A stretch of 64,000 nt of DNA from NCBI GenBank assembly GCA_964626055.1, contig CAZVDF010000008.1, forward strand, positions 29,519 through 93,518, in the 5' to 3' direction. The translations under genes and the position numbers were made by a program. Shown here piece after piece: positions 9,017 to 17,492 of the stretch (positions are counted from its first letter, which is position 1; each line of letters begins with the position of its first letter). Origin of the DNA: JAFGSG01 sp964626055 (GTDB taxonomy: Bacteria; Spirochaetota; UBA4802; JAFGDQ01). The notes beneath the pieces were generated by a model. The model was not told the DNA's origin. It saw only the letters and a list, made by a program, of their open reading frames with translations, and searched no databases.

Positions 9017-10075
9017 TCAAATAATAATTATTTTGAATCTTACGATCCCGGATTTCCTTTCATCATAAGGCTTCCTTTCCTTTCTTTGCATATCCCCAAG
9101 CCTGTTTAACCTATCCAGAAATTCCTTTTGATTCTTTGACGGCATATCGACTATGATATACCGGGTACTCTCTTTGCCGGATACTTCTTTCACCATTCTG
9201 CCGTTCAGGTTTTTCACAATAGTTTTAATATCTTCAAACGGCTTTATGACAGTTACCCGGCGGTTGATAGATTCATCCCGGGTACTCTGTCCCTTTGCTT
9301 TTTGTAATGCATCCATTTTTGCTGATTGAGCTTTTTTTTCAGGTTCTGCCGTTGCATAGCGATCCGGTTCAGATATTGCTCCGGCCGCTTTGTCTTTCTT
9401 TACATCCGATGCGTTAAACGCGACAGATTCTTCCGATTGCGGTGCCGTTGCAGGCGAAGCAGAGCTTCTTAAAGCGCCCGAAGCAGCCGCAGGCTTTGCC
9501 TGGTATAACGCCAGAACTATCTCGCGGGTCATTAAAGCTTCCCCGCGGATACTCCTCCTCTCTTTCCCGGCTTCCGCAAGCGTCCTGTCATCTGTTCCCA
9601 GAGGCGAAGAAAGCTCCGCTTTCCCTGCCTTCTTACCGGGCTTCGCCGGAACGGCAATTTTAACATCGCCGTTTCTTTCAGCTGTTTTTTCCTTATATGC
9701 CGTTTCTGCCGGGATCTGAAAGTTTTCTTTTAATTCTTCCATGGGATTTAAAAAAACAACGATTAACACGGACGCGGCAACAACACCCAGAGCTTCAACG
9801 GGGAGCTTAATTTTCAAAGGATAGAACAGTGTCCTGATTATTTTTTTTATACCGTACTGATTATCTATACGATTATTCAGCTGCCGCATAAAATCGTCCG
9901 GAGCTTTTACTTCTTTAAGGGAGGTCATCTGCTTACGGTAATCTTTACGCGAGAGAAGCTCAGCACCGCAGTCCCGGCATGAGGCGAGATGTTTTTTGAC
10001 TGCGGCAGATTTCTCTCCGCTCAAGGCATTGTCAATATAGTCTTCCAGAAGTTTTTTAATTTCGCGGCAATCCAT
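9017..10075 (-). CDS. Zinc-finger anti-sigma factor with periplasmic domain
   Basis: Using ATG at 10075 the protein has about 352 aa. The N-terminus carries the HxxxCxxC zinc finger of anti-sigma factors (HLASCRDCGAEL). One membrane segment (about VEALGVVAASVLIVVFL) is followed by a long, low-complexity periplasmic part and a C-terminal domain of about 75 residues. It should hold the ECF sigma factor at the membrane and release it on an envelope signal. The start lies one base after the sigma stop codon (TGATATG), typical of translational coupling. A GTG at 10087 is the alternative start but would overlap the AAGAGG ribosome site. Confidence 0.8.
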   Translation of the reverse strand: MDCREIKKLLEDYIDNALSGEKSAAVKKHLASCRDCGAELLSRKDYRKQMTSLKEVKAPDDFMRQLNNRIDNQYGIKKIIRTLFYPLKIKLPVEALGVVAASVLIVVFLNPMEELKENFQIPAETAYKEKTAERNGDVKIAVPAKPGKKAGKAELSSPLGTDDRTLAEAGKERRSIRGEALMTREIVLALYQAKPAAASGALRSSASPATAPQSEESVAFNASDVKKDKAAGAISEPDRYATAEPEKKAQSAKMDALQKAKGQSTRDESINRRVTVIKPFEDIKTIVKNLNGRMVKEVSGKESTRYIIVDMPSKNQKEFLDRLNRLGDMQRKERKPYDERKSGIVRFKIIII

Positions 10076-10076
10076 A

Positions 10077-10709
10077 TCAAATAACACCTCTTAATCTATC
10101 CCTCAGTTCCTGCCTTGCTCTCGATAAGCCGGACTTAACCGTACCGATATTCAACCCGGTTATCCGGGAAATCTCTTCATATGATCTTTCCTCGACATCG
10201 CGCAGCACTATCAGAATCTTCTCTTTGCTTTTCAGGGAATCCATTGCTTTCTGAATAATTTCTTCTCTTTCTTTTTGCTCATACAAACTGGCCGGGTTAT
10301 GCGAGTCGTCGCGGGCATTACGATTATAGCTTCCGGCCGGGAATGAATCGCCATCAATTCCGGGATTATCCAGGCTTATAGTCTTTTTTTTCATTCGCGA
10401 AGCCAGTGAAGATAAATTGTTCTTGCATGTGTTCACAGAAATCCTGTAAAGCCATGTCGTAAAGTTCGATTCAAATTTAAAATTTTTCAAATTATTAAAA
10501 ACCTTTATAAATATTTCCTGAGCGCAGTCGTTCGCCTCGTCATAATCGCTTAATAAACGAAAACAAAGATTAAAAACCATATCCTTATATTTTAAAACCA
10601 GTCTGTTAAAGGCGGCTCTATCGCTCTTGTTCTCTAAAAATGCCTTTATAAGCTCGAAGTCTTCATCCCGAGATTGTGTATTTTGTTTTTGTATTGTTCT
10701 TTCGCTCAT
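10077..10709 (-). CDS. ECF-type RNA polymerase sigma factor
   Basis: 210 aa with sigma region 2 (DMVFNLCFRLLSDYDEANDC and AQEIFIKVFNNLKNF, then FTTWLYRISVNTCKN) and region 4 (SKEKILIVLRDVEERSYEEI followed by the helix-turn-helix GLNIGTVKSGLSRARQELRD). The linker of about 45 residues between them is longer than average. It is immediately followed by its anti-sigma gene. Targets cannot be read from the sequence. The downstream dodecin and vWA genes are candidates because they share the strand and neighbourhood. Confidence 0.93.
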   Translation of the reverse strand: MSERTIQKQNTQSRDEDFELIKAFLENKSDRAAFNRLVLKYKDMVFNLCFRLLSDYDEANDCAQEIFIKVFNNLKNFKFESNFTTWLYRISVNTCKNNLSSLASRMKKKTISLDNPGIDGDSFPAGSYNRNARDDSHNPASLYEQKEREEIIQKAMDSLKSKEKILIVLRDVEERSYEEISRITGLNIGTVKSGLSRARQELRDRLRGVI

Positions 10710-10926
10710 TTAGACAGCCGGATACTTATAATGTTCCCGGTAAATATAGTTTTTTTATATCCGATATAGGTTTCTGCGCGTCTGTCAAGTATATCTCAAA
10801 GCCTTAACAGTATTCTCAATTAAAACGAACGCATCTTAAGGTCATGCACTAAAAATGCCGAAATAGATATTGACTTTAATACGGAAATTATTTAATTTTA
10901 ATGGAGAATATCCGGAGGTTTCCTTA

Positions 10927-11658
10927 ATGAAAAAACTCATTTTCGCCATTTTAATGACTTTTTCTTTCATCATTTTCCCGTTTATAAACAAATCTTCAGC
11001 CCTTGAAGTGAGTGCTGGTGTCGCTACATGGTATGCATGGTGGGAAAATGTTAATAATGACAGCAACATGAATCTTAATCCGGCTTTATTATATGGGCCG
11101 ATAATTTCTTTGCGTTTTGATGAATCGTGGAGCCTGGCCGGGGTATTTTTGTATGGCAGGTTTTCAGGCAAAGACCAGGAAGGCGAAGACGGAGGACCCG
11201 ACAAAATATCGAGATATGACTCGGATATCTCTTTAAATTACAACATTAACCGCTATTTTAAAATATTCACCGGCGGTAAATTTATGGGTTTTAGCTGGGA
11301 CGAGAATCAAAGCGACGGAAAGCACTGGAGCGCAGGACCCGGACTCGGGCTGGGGGCAACTTTTCCGTTAACCCAGTCATTCTATCTTCTTTTTAACATA
11401 TCCGGTACCTATTCCTGGGGGAAGCACGATCAGTCGAATAGTGGAACCTCAGATGATAAGTCTTCAGTAAAACTTAATGAAAGAGGATTTAACTCAACTC
11501 TGTCTTTTGCCTATTATATTGCGTCGGCATCAACATCTATAAATCTTGGCTTCAGATATCATTATTTCTATATTGATTATGCAGAGAACGATGATCACAA
11601 TAAAGATGAAGCGCATAACTTTTTTGGCCCGACCTTGTCTGTAGTATATTCTTTTTAA
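10927..11658 (+). CDS. Outer-membrane beta-barrel-like protein
   Basis: With ATG at 10927, preceded by CCGGAGG, the protein has 243 aa and a signal peptide of about 25 residues (KSSALEVSAG). The rest consists of alternating amphipathic strands rich in Tyr/Trp/Gly, such as FGPTLSVVYSF at the end, where a terminal aromatic residue is typical of barrels. An acidic loop (SGKDQEGEDGGPDK) looks exposed. An earlier in-frame start would add 19 residues without a ribosome site. Family not recognised beyond the barrel type. The FecR lipoprotein follows 64 bp later on the same strand. Confidence 0.65.
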   Translation: MKKLIFAILMTFSFIIFPFINKSSALEVSAGVATWYAWWENVNNDSNMNLNPALLYGPIISLRFDESWSLAGVFLYGRFSGKDQEGEDGGPDKISRYDSDISLNYNINRYFKIFTGGKFMGFSWDENQSDGKHWSAGPGLGLGATFPLTQSFYLLFNISGTYSWGKHDQSNSGTSDDKSSVKLNERGFNSTLSFAYYIASASTSINLGFRYHYFYIDYAENDDHNKDEAHNFFGPTLSVVYSF

Positions 11659-11722
11659 AATTAATAATGAATGCGGTAAATTACGGCAACGATTTCTTTT
11701 TAATATTAGAGGTAACCATAAT

Positions 11723-12790
11723 ATGTTAAAGCAAAAGAAAAATTTTTTGTTATTTTCTATTATCATACTTTCTTTTTTAACGGCGAATTCATGTAAAAAA
11801 GAAGTGGACGCTCCCAGGGAATCATCAATGCTGACGGTACAGACCGTACTTGGGGATGTAAAAATCCAGTCTGGAGACATAGTCGCCACGCCTGCCCCGG
11901 GCTTCGCGATAAATGAGAACAGCATAATAAAAACCGGTAAGCTTTCGATCATCGACATAAAATATAAAAACAGCGGAATAATAAGGATAGGTGAAAACAC
12001 TCATCTGAACGTTGCCCGTTTATTCTCTTCTGAAAATGCGGATGAGACTCTTCTCAACATGGAGGAAGGGAAGGTATTTGTGACCGTATCAAAACTGATG
12101 AAAGATTCCAGGCTGCAGGTAAAGACGACGACATCCGTTGCAGCCGTGCGCGGCACGGCATTTCGCGTTTCGTCAGAGAAAGGCATATCGCGCGTTGACG
12201 TACTCAAGGGTCAGGTGAAAGTCAATCCCGTAAAAGACGATGTAATCATTGAAAAAATAGAAAAGATCGTGGAACCGGATAAATCGGTTGAGATAGACCA
12301 GAAGGATATTGTCAGGATAGTGGAGGAAAAGAAAAAGATTGAAATAGTCAGCCTGCAGAAAGAAGAAATAGAGGCGATTAAAGAAGAAGCTAAATTAATA
12401 AAAATCGACGGTACATTCAATGAAGAAATAAAAGCCGAAATTAAAGAGATCGGCATCGAGACAAAAGCCGCGGAAGAAATAAAGGACAATAAAGCATACG
12501 AAGAAGAGCTGAAAAAGCAGATGGAAAAAGTCCGGCTCGAGAGAGAAGCGGAAGAAAAAGAGAAGGAGCTGAAAGCCAAAAAGGAAGCCGAAGAAGAAAG
12601 AAAGACAGAACAGAAAAAAAAGGCAGGACAGCAGAAGGCTGAAAGAGCGGAAAAATTACGCCTGCAGAAACTGGAAGCAGAGCAGAGGCAAAAAGCAAGA
12701 ATAGCCGAAGAAGCCAGAAAAGTGGAAGCAAAGAAAGTTGAAGAAAAGAAAAAGGAGGAATCACGGGTAAAGAACATCCCGAATTTTTAA
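11723..12790 (+). CDS. FecR-domain lipoprotein with charged coiled-coil tail
   Basis: 355 aa. The signal peptide ends in the lipobox TANSC, so Cys24 is the lipidated residue. Residues about 35-155 form a FecR-type domain (SSMLTVQTVLGDVKIQSGD, later TTTSVAAVRGTAFRVSSEKG and VDVLKGQVKVNP). From about residue 165 the chain becomes a very long Lys/Glu/Ala-rich coiled coil to the end. FecR domains sense or scaffold in the envelope; here there is no FecI-type sigma gene next door. ATG at 11723 follows AGAGGT. Confidence 0.85.
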   Translation: MLKQKKNFLLFSIIILSFLTANSCKKEVDAPRESSMLTVQTVLGDVKIQSGDIVATPAPGFAINENSIIKTGKLSIIDIKYKNSGIIRIGENTHLNVARLFSSENADETLLNMEEGKVFVTVSKLMKDSRLQVKTTTSVAAVRGTAFRVSSEKGISRVDVLKGQVKVNPVKDDVIIEKIEKIVEPDKSVEIDQKDIVRIVEEKKKIEIVSLQKEEIEAIKEEAKLIKIDGTFNEEIKAEIKEIGIETKAAEEIKDNKAYEEELKKQMEKVRLEREAEEKEKELKAKKEAEEERKTEQKKKAGQQKAERAEKLRLQKLEAEQRQKARIAEEARKVEAKKVEEKKKEESRVKNIPNF

Positions 12791-12819
12791 ACTCGTATTA
12801 GAAATCATCCCAAAATTGT

Positions 12820-12869
12820 TGTCCCGAGAGGAAGCTTCGCATTGAGTGGCGGCGCTGCCGGGTGAGGGT
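12820..12869. repeat. Partial GC-rich repeat related to the clpS-clpA element
   Basis: GTCCCGAGAGGAAGCTTCGC followed by GTGGCGGCGCTGCCGGGTGAGGGT. The same words occur at both ends of the element at 15917-16062 (GTCCCGGGGGAAGGCTTCGC and GCCCGGGTGAGGGCT), here without the long interior. It separates the convergent FecR-like and parA genes. Confidence 0.5.
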
Positions 12870-13631
12870 CTAACCACGATCGAGAATTTCCTTTGTCAGA
12901 TCCATATAATCGTCGGCTCCGGTGCTGTTGGGTTTATATTCGAATATAGTCTGACCCCAGCTCGGAGCTTCCTGCAGGGCGACATTTTCCCTTATCAGCG
13001 TCTTGAACAGTTTCCCCGGAAGACGCTTCTGTATTTCATCGATCACTTCATTATTGATCGCCTTTCTTGAGCTGTACATTGTTCCAATAATTCCCGTAAT
13101 TTTAATGCCCCTGTTCAGTCTTTTCTTCACCATATCAACAGCTTCGAACAAATTATACATACCGTGATACGGAAGGAATTGCACCTGCAAAGGGATAAAA
13201 ATCTCATTGGAATAGCAAAGCGCGTTAAGCGTTAGAACTCCCAGCGATGGCGGACAATCGATCAAAACAAAATCGTAGCCGTTCAAGGTCTCCAGCGCAT
13301 CGCGTAAAAGCAATTCCTTGGCCGGCAGGGCTATGAACTCGATCCCGCGGAGCTCCGGGCAGGAAGGCAGTACGTGAATGCCGTTTCTGTCTATGATCGT
13401 GTCCTGGTACGAGGCCTCGCCTTTTATTACATCGTAAATTGTTTTATCGATCCTTATCGGCTGGTCGAACCTGTTCTGGCTTATCCCAAAATGGTATGTC
13501 GACTGCGCCTGGGGATCGAGATCGATGACCATTACTTTTTTTCCCAGTTTCTGCAGGCTCGCGGCGATGTTTACAGTGCTTGTTGTTTTACCCACGCCTC
13601 CCTTGTTGTTGGACATCGATATTATTCGCAT
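12870..13631 (-). CDS. ParA/Soj-type ATPase, no ParB nearby
   Basis: 253 aa with the deviant Walker A motif KGGVGKTT near the N-terminus, VIDLDPQAQST (switch/A' region) and LIDCPPSLGVLTLNAL. Such ATPases segregate chromosomes or plasmids or position large complexes. No ParB gene or parS-like site is visible. The start codon overlaps the clpA stop by one base (TAATG) behind AAGGGGA, so it is translationally coupled to clpA. That argues for an orphan ParA used for cell-pole or complex positioning, or simply an operon with protease genes. It is not part of a visible plasmid backbone. Confidence 0.9.
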   Translation of the reverse strand: MRIISMSNNKGGVGKTTSTVNIAASLQKLGKKVMVIDLDPQAQSTYHFGISQNRFDQPIRIDKTIYDVIKGEASYQDTIIDRNGIHVLPSCPELRGIEFIALPAKELLLRDALETLNGYDFVLIDCPPSLGVLTLNALCYSNEIFIPLQVQFLPYHGMYNLFEAVDMVKKRLNRGIKITGIIGTMYSSRKAINNEVIDEIQKRLPGKLFKTLIRENVALQEAPSWGQTIFEYKPNSTGADDYMDLTKEILDRG

Positions 13632-15901
13632 TATTTCCCCTTGACAGTTTTTACCGCTACGTCGTCATTTTCTATGTCTATAAAAGCTTTCCCGCCTTCT
13701 TTCAATTCTCCAAAAAGAACTTCGTCAACAAAAAATGCTTTAATTTTTGTCTGTACCAGACGGCTAATTTCTCTTGCTCCGAATTCAGGTGAATAGCCCT
13801 TTGCAGCAAGCCATTTGCAGCATTCTTCGGATACTTCAATATTTATATTCTTTTCCTGCAGCTGCTTTTTAAATTCGTCAATAGACTTTTTAACTATTTT
13901 TAAAATTATTTCTTCACCAAGCCCGTTGAAAGTGACTATCGAATCGAGCCTGTTCCTGAATTCGGGGGAAAATATCTTTTCAACCGCCTCCGTAACGGCA
14001 TTGCCTTTTACTTTTTCACCGCCGTAACCTATTATGCTCTTACCAATCTCTCTTGCGCCTGCATTTGACGTCATAATTATGATGCAGTTGCGGAAGTCCG
14101 CTTTCTTGCCGTTATTGTCCGTGAGCGTCGCATAATCCATGACCTGGAGCAGAGTGTTGAAAATATCCTGATGCGCTTTTTCCACTTCGTCAAGCAGAAG
14201 AATCGAATACGGCGTTTTTCTGATGGCTTCGGTCAGCAGTCCGCCTTCTTCGTAGCCGACATATCCCGGCGGAGCCCCGATCAGCCTGGCCACAGTGTGC
14301 TTTTCCTGGTACTCGCTCATGTCGAAACGGTGAAGCTTGATACCCATTATCGACGCAAGCTGTCTTGCGAGCTCGGTTTTACCGACTCCCGTTGGACCCG
14401 CGAACAGGAATGACGCTATCGGCCTGTCGGCATCGTGAAAACCAGCGCGCGATCTCTTTATGGCTTCCGCTACAAGCCTGATCGCCTCATCCTGCCCGAA
14501 GATGTTCTTTCTGAGCTCCTCTTCCAGATTCTTCAGATTTTTTACTTCCGCAGCGGACACCGACTTTTCAGGTATCCTTGCCATCTTTGCTATGATCTTT
14601 TCAATTTCCAGCACAGTTATAACATCCGGCTCTCCTTCTTCTTCCCTGCGCATTCTGGCAAACGCGCCGGCTTCATCGATGACATCAATTGCTTTATCCG
14701 GAAGATGACGGTCGTTCACGTGCTTCGCCGAGAGCTCTGCGGCAGACCGGAGAGCCGCATCCTCGTATATTACGTTGTGATATTTTTCGTATTTGTCCCT
14801 GATGCCGAGGAGTATACGATAAGTCTCATCTATGGAAGGCTCGGGTATCTCGATTTTCTGGAACCTCCGGGATAGCGCATGATCCTTCTGAAAATATTTC
14901 GTGTATTCCTCGTAAGTTGTCGAGCCGATGCACTTCATTTTGCCGGACGTCAGGATGGGCTTAAGGATATTTGACGCATCCATTGTTCCCCCTGAAACAG
15001 CTCCCGCTCCTATTATCGTGTGTATCTCGTCAATAAATAATATTACGTTCTTGATCTCCCTGAGCTCCGCTATAACTTTTTTCATGCGCTCTTCGAAATC
15101 GCCGCGGTATTTAGTGCCGGCAAGCAGCGCACCCATGTCAAGAGAATAAATCGCAGCATCTCTCAGCGGTTTTGGGACTTTTTTAGACGCGATCATCTGT
15201 GCCAGACCTTCGGTTATGGCCGTCTTGCCCACGCCCGCGTCTCCAACATGGATGGGATTGTTTTTAAACCTTCGGCAGAGAACCTGGATGGTCTGTTCGA
15301 GTATCACTTCCCTTCCTATTATAGGCTCTATCTCATTGTTCCGGGCTTTCTCCACAAGTTCAACGGCAAAAACCTGCAGGTAATTCTTGCCTTTTTTCTT
15401 TTCCTGTTCCCTGGGTTGCCTGTCCTTTGCCTTTTCTATTTTTTCATTAATATCTTTAATATAATAATCTTCCGGCATTACCGGGATGCCGTGAGAGATA
15501 TAATTCAGGAGATCGAGCTTGGTAACACCCTCCTCCTGCAGAAAAAATGCCGCGTAAGACTCTTTTTCTTCCATAATGGCCGCGTATATGTCGCCGATAT
15601 CCAGCTCGCCCTTCTGTGCATTTGTGATATGCCATATCGCCCGCTCCATGACATTCTGGAATCCGAGGGACTGATTCGGCTCCTTACCCTGCACAACCGG
15701 TATATTATTTTTGAGATGATTCTCAATCTTCATTCTCAACCGGTCGATGCTTGCTCCGCAGCTCTCTATAATTTTTCTCCCTTTTTCAAAAAAAAGAGAG
15801 GCATAAAGCACATGCTCCGGGGTAAGATATTCATGGTTCCTGGCGTTCGCTTCGTTGAACGCCGACATCATTATCTGGTTTAATTCTTCGTTTATTTCCA
15901 T
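13631..15901 (-). CDS. clpA: ATP-dependent Clp protease ATPase subunit ClpA
   Basis: 756 aa, the normal ClpA size. The chain has the Clp-N repeat domain (residues 1-150), a first AAA+ module (HVGDAGVGKTAITEG Walker A, LFIDEIHTIIGAG Walker B) and a second (FAGPTGVGKTELARQL, LLLDEVEKAHQDI), then the C-terminal D2-small domain. It unfolds substrates, including N-degron proteins handed over by ClpS, into ClpP. The ClpP-docking loop reads SIIGYGG, where ClpA usually has IGL/IGF; Tyr may still dock. clpP is not in the window. ATG at 15901 follows GGAGA. Confidence 0.95.
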   Translation of the reverse strand: MEINEELNQIMMSAFNEANARNHEYLTPEHVLYASLFFEKGRKIIESCGASIDRLRMKIENHLKNNIPVVQGKEPNQSLGFQNVMERAIWHITNAQKGELDIGDIYAAIMEEKESYAAFFLQEEGVTKLDLLNYISHGIPVMPEDYYIKDINEKIEKAKDRQPREQEKKKGKNYLQVFAVELVEKARNNEIEPIIGREVILEQTIQVLCRRFKNNPIHVGDAGVGKTAITEGLAQMIASKKVPKPLRDAAIYSLDMGALLAGTKYRGDFEERMKKVIAELREIKNVILFIDEIHTIIGAGAVSGGTMDASNILKPILTSGKMKCIGSTTYEEYTKYFQKDHALSRRFQKIEIPEPSIDETYRILLGIRDKYEKYHNVIYEDAALRSAAELSAKHVNDRHLPDKAIDVIDEAGAFARMRREEEGEPDVITVLEIEKIIAKMARIPEKSVSAAEVKNLKNLEEELRKNIFGQDEAIRLVAEAIKRSRAGFHDADRPIASFLFAGPTGVGKTELARQLASIMGIKLHRFDMSEYQEKHTVARLIGAPPGYVGYEEGGLLTEAIRKTPYSILLLDEVEKAHQDIFNTLLQVMDYATLTDNNGKKADFRNCIIIMTSNAGAREIGKSIIGYGGEKVKGNAVTEAVEKIFSPEFRNRLDSIVTFNGLGEEIILKIVKKSIDEFKKQLQEKNINIEVSEECCKWLAAKGYSPEFGAREISRLVQTKIKAFFVDEVLFGELKEGGKAFIDIENDDVAVKTVKGK

Positions 15902-15916
15902 ATTATTTGTTCTCCA

Positions 15917-16062
15917 TGCCCTCGCCCGCGTGAAGCGTGTGTGTCCCGGGGGAAGGCTTCGCTCAGGGTGGGCGGCCGACGGACAAGGAAGTCTCAGTGC
16001 CGGGTGCGGGCAGGATGCCCGTCTGCACCCGGCCGTCAGGCTCGCCCGGGTGAGGGCTCAGG
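15917..16062. repeat. GC-rich multi-hairpin element between clpS and clpA
   Basis: This GC-rich insert fills the clpS-clpA gap. Its interior folds into nested hairpins: CGGGTGC (16001-16007) pairs with GCACCCG (16025-16031) round GGGCA-GGA-TGCCC (16008-16020), a 5-bp stem with a GGA loop. A GACGG/CCGTC pair and CGCCC/GGGCG blocks surround it. Its ends share words with 12820-12869. On the clpSA mRNA (minus strand) the inner loop reads UCC instead. Confidence 0.6.
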
Positions 16063-16456
16063 CTTCCTCATAGCTGCATTTTAACGGGAACTGTCTTTTC
16101 TTTGCCATACTGTGAACCTCGGAAATCTTGGTAACTGCAATATCGTAAGTATAAACACCGCATACGCCCAGGCCTTTCTTATGAATATCGAGCATGATCT
16201 TTGTCGCTTCCGCCGCCGGTTTATGGAATACCTGCATTATAACCTCCACTACAAAATCCATAGTAGTATAATGATCGTTATGCATAAGTATCCTGTACAT
16301 TTTCGGTTCTGAAAGCTTCTCGATCGGCTCTACCTTCAGCCCGCTTTCGACCGCTTCGTCGGTCTCGCCGTCCTCATCATTTAACGGTTCGCCAAAATCA
16401 TTATTATCATCCCATTCCATTTCAAAAACCAATATATCTATAATATTATATCCCAT
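16058..16456 (-). CDS. clpS: ClpS adaptor protein
   Basis: 132 aa with the ClpS core MYRILMHNDHYTTMDFVVEV, followed by ATKIMLDIHKKGLGVCGVYTYDIA and a C-terminal KKRQFPLKCSYEE. ClpS binds N-degron substrates and the ClpA N-domain. The N-terminal tail of about 50 residues is acidic. Two starts are possible: ATG at 16456 or ATG at 16420 (MEWDDNND); neither has a good ribosome site and the shorter form is closer to usual ClpS lengths. It is first in a clpS-clpA-parA unit interrupted by a GC-rich hairpin element. Confidence 0.9.
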   Translation of the reverse strand: MGYNIIDILVFEMEWDDNNDFGEPLNDEDGETDEAVESGLKVEPIEKLSEPKMYRILMHNDHYTTMDFVVEVIMQVFHKPAAEATKIMLDIHKKGLGVCGVYTYDIAVTKISEVHSMAKKRQFPLKCSYEEA

Positions 16457-16749
16457 TAGTAAAAATTGTATATCGCATACACAGTATATCGGAATATATT
16501 TTAATACAGCTTAAAGACACGGATATTATATATTACTACAAATACACCGCATGTGACAAGTTTAGCAAGTATTTTTATTATTAAATCATTCAATTTTATC
16601 ACGTATTGGCATACAGGGGAGATTATAAATACTTCTCAGCCCAGTTCCAATGGATTTTCTTAAGTCTAATCGATATAATTCATTTACAGATGTTCAATAA
16701 AATAAATCCAATATTGTATTCAATCATTTTTCCTGCTTAAAAATATCGA
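16457..16749. other. AT-rich intergenic stretch without a recognisable gene
   Basis: Between clpS and the FHA promoter. Only short ORFs and AT-rich sequence are seen. It presumably holds the clpS promoter on the minus strand, which I could not place with confidence. Confidence 0.4.
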
Positions 16750-16778
16750 TTGATTAAAAAATTAAACAATATTATTAT
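16750..16778 (+). promoter_or_regulatory. Sigma70-type promoter for the FHA gene
   Basis: TTGATT (16750-16755), 17-bp spacer, TATTAT (16773-16778). It would start transcription near 16785 and give a leader of roughly 147 nt that contains the structured segment at 16817-16891. Confidence 0.5.
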
Positions 16779-16816
16779 AAGCACAAATTCCGATCGATAT
16801 TATCGGAAAAACGAAA

Positions 16817-16891
16817 GACCTGTTTTAAATACAGCGCCTCTTTAAGGGGAAACCGTCTCTGATATTCAAATGAACAGAAAAAAAACAGGTC
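16817..16891 (+). promoter_or_regulatory. Possible structured 5' leader of the FHA gene
   Basis: GACCTGTTTT (16817-16826) pairs perfectly with AAAACAGGTC (16882-16891), closing a 55-nt interior. Inside, CCTC-TTTAA-GGGG forms a small hairpin and GGGGAAACC and CAAATGAACAG lie in the joining strands. The shape (closing stem, inner hairpin, conserved-looking single strands, 40 nt ahead of the start codon) is what a small riboswitch or protein-binding leader looks like. I do not recognise it as a known class. Confidence 0.35.
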
Positions 16892-16931
16892 AATTGAAGA
16901 AACAAATGATGCAATCAAACAGGAGAATCTA

Positions 16932-17255
16932 ATGGATGAACATCTTGAAATACCCGGAGGAGTATTCCTTGAAGTAATTGACGGAGTCGATAAGGGGACA
17001 AGGTTTGATATCGGCAATAAAACCATAACTATCGGCCGTGCCGAAGCTTCGGATTTGAAACTGGCTGATGAATACGTTTCAAATAAACATTGCCAGATAG
17101 TTTTCCGCGACGATCATTTCACTGTTATTGATTTACAGAGCCTTAACAAAACGAAAGTGAACGGCAATGTCTTTCAGCAGAGAAATCTGGATAACGGGGA
17201 TATCCTGTCGCTCGGGAAAACGAAAATTAAGTTCAACTGGGAAAAACAGAATTAG
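16932..17255 (+). CDS. FHA domain protein
   Basis: 107 aa made almost entirely of one forkhead-associated domain, which binds phosphothreonine peptides. The core motifs are present: GNKTITIGRAEASDLKLADE, YVSNKHCQIVF (Ser/His of the binding site) and DLQSLNKTKVNG. The start ATG follows AGGAGA. There is no serine/threonine kinase gene nearby, so its phosphorylated partner is unknown. Confidence 0.92.
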   Translation: MDEHLEIPGGVFLEVIDGVDKGTRFDIGNKTITIGRAEASDLKLADEYVSNKHCQIVFRDDHFTVIDLQSLNKTKVNGNVFQQRNLDNGDILSLGKTKIKFNWEKQN

Positions 17256-17273
17256 AATATTAATAAGATACCC

Positions 17274-17329
17274 GGAAGTCATCTCAAAATCAGGTTTAAG
17301 TATGTACTAATATTTTCGAGATCAGTCAC
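17274..17329. repeat. R5 short inverted repeat, diverged copy
   Basis: GGAAGTCATCTCAAAAT at the left and TTTTCGAGATCAGTCAC at the right, an imperfect inverted pair of the GGAAGCCATCTC family seen at 19953-20047, 36938-36992 and 49428-49488. Confidence 0.35.
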
Positions 17330-17492
17330 ATAAATTTTCATCATATTTTCAGCGATATATTTTATTCGACGTGATATAAAATATTCTTCTCCATACTTTC
17401 TGCCGGAATCCGGGCAATATTTCCTTGACTAAAAATATATAAATTAACAAATGACTACAAATAAAAAATTGTAATATCAGGTATCGGTAATC

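Noticed and set aside
12211..12777. A Ser/Phe-rich minus-strand ORF opposite the FecR gene
   Set aside because: It mirrors the Lys/Glu-rich coiled-coil tail; low-complexity antisense frames are expected there.
12870..13631. ParA as a sign of an integrated plasmid or prophage
   Set aside because: Neighbours are housekeeping protease genes; no replication, integrase or ParB gene is present.
15248..15883. A 211-aa plus-strand ORF opposite clpA
   Set aside because: It is antisense to the Clp-N and linker region of clpA and has no ribosome site.
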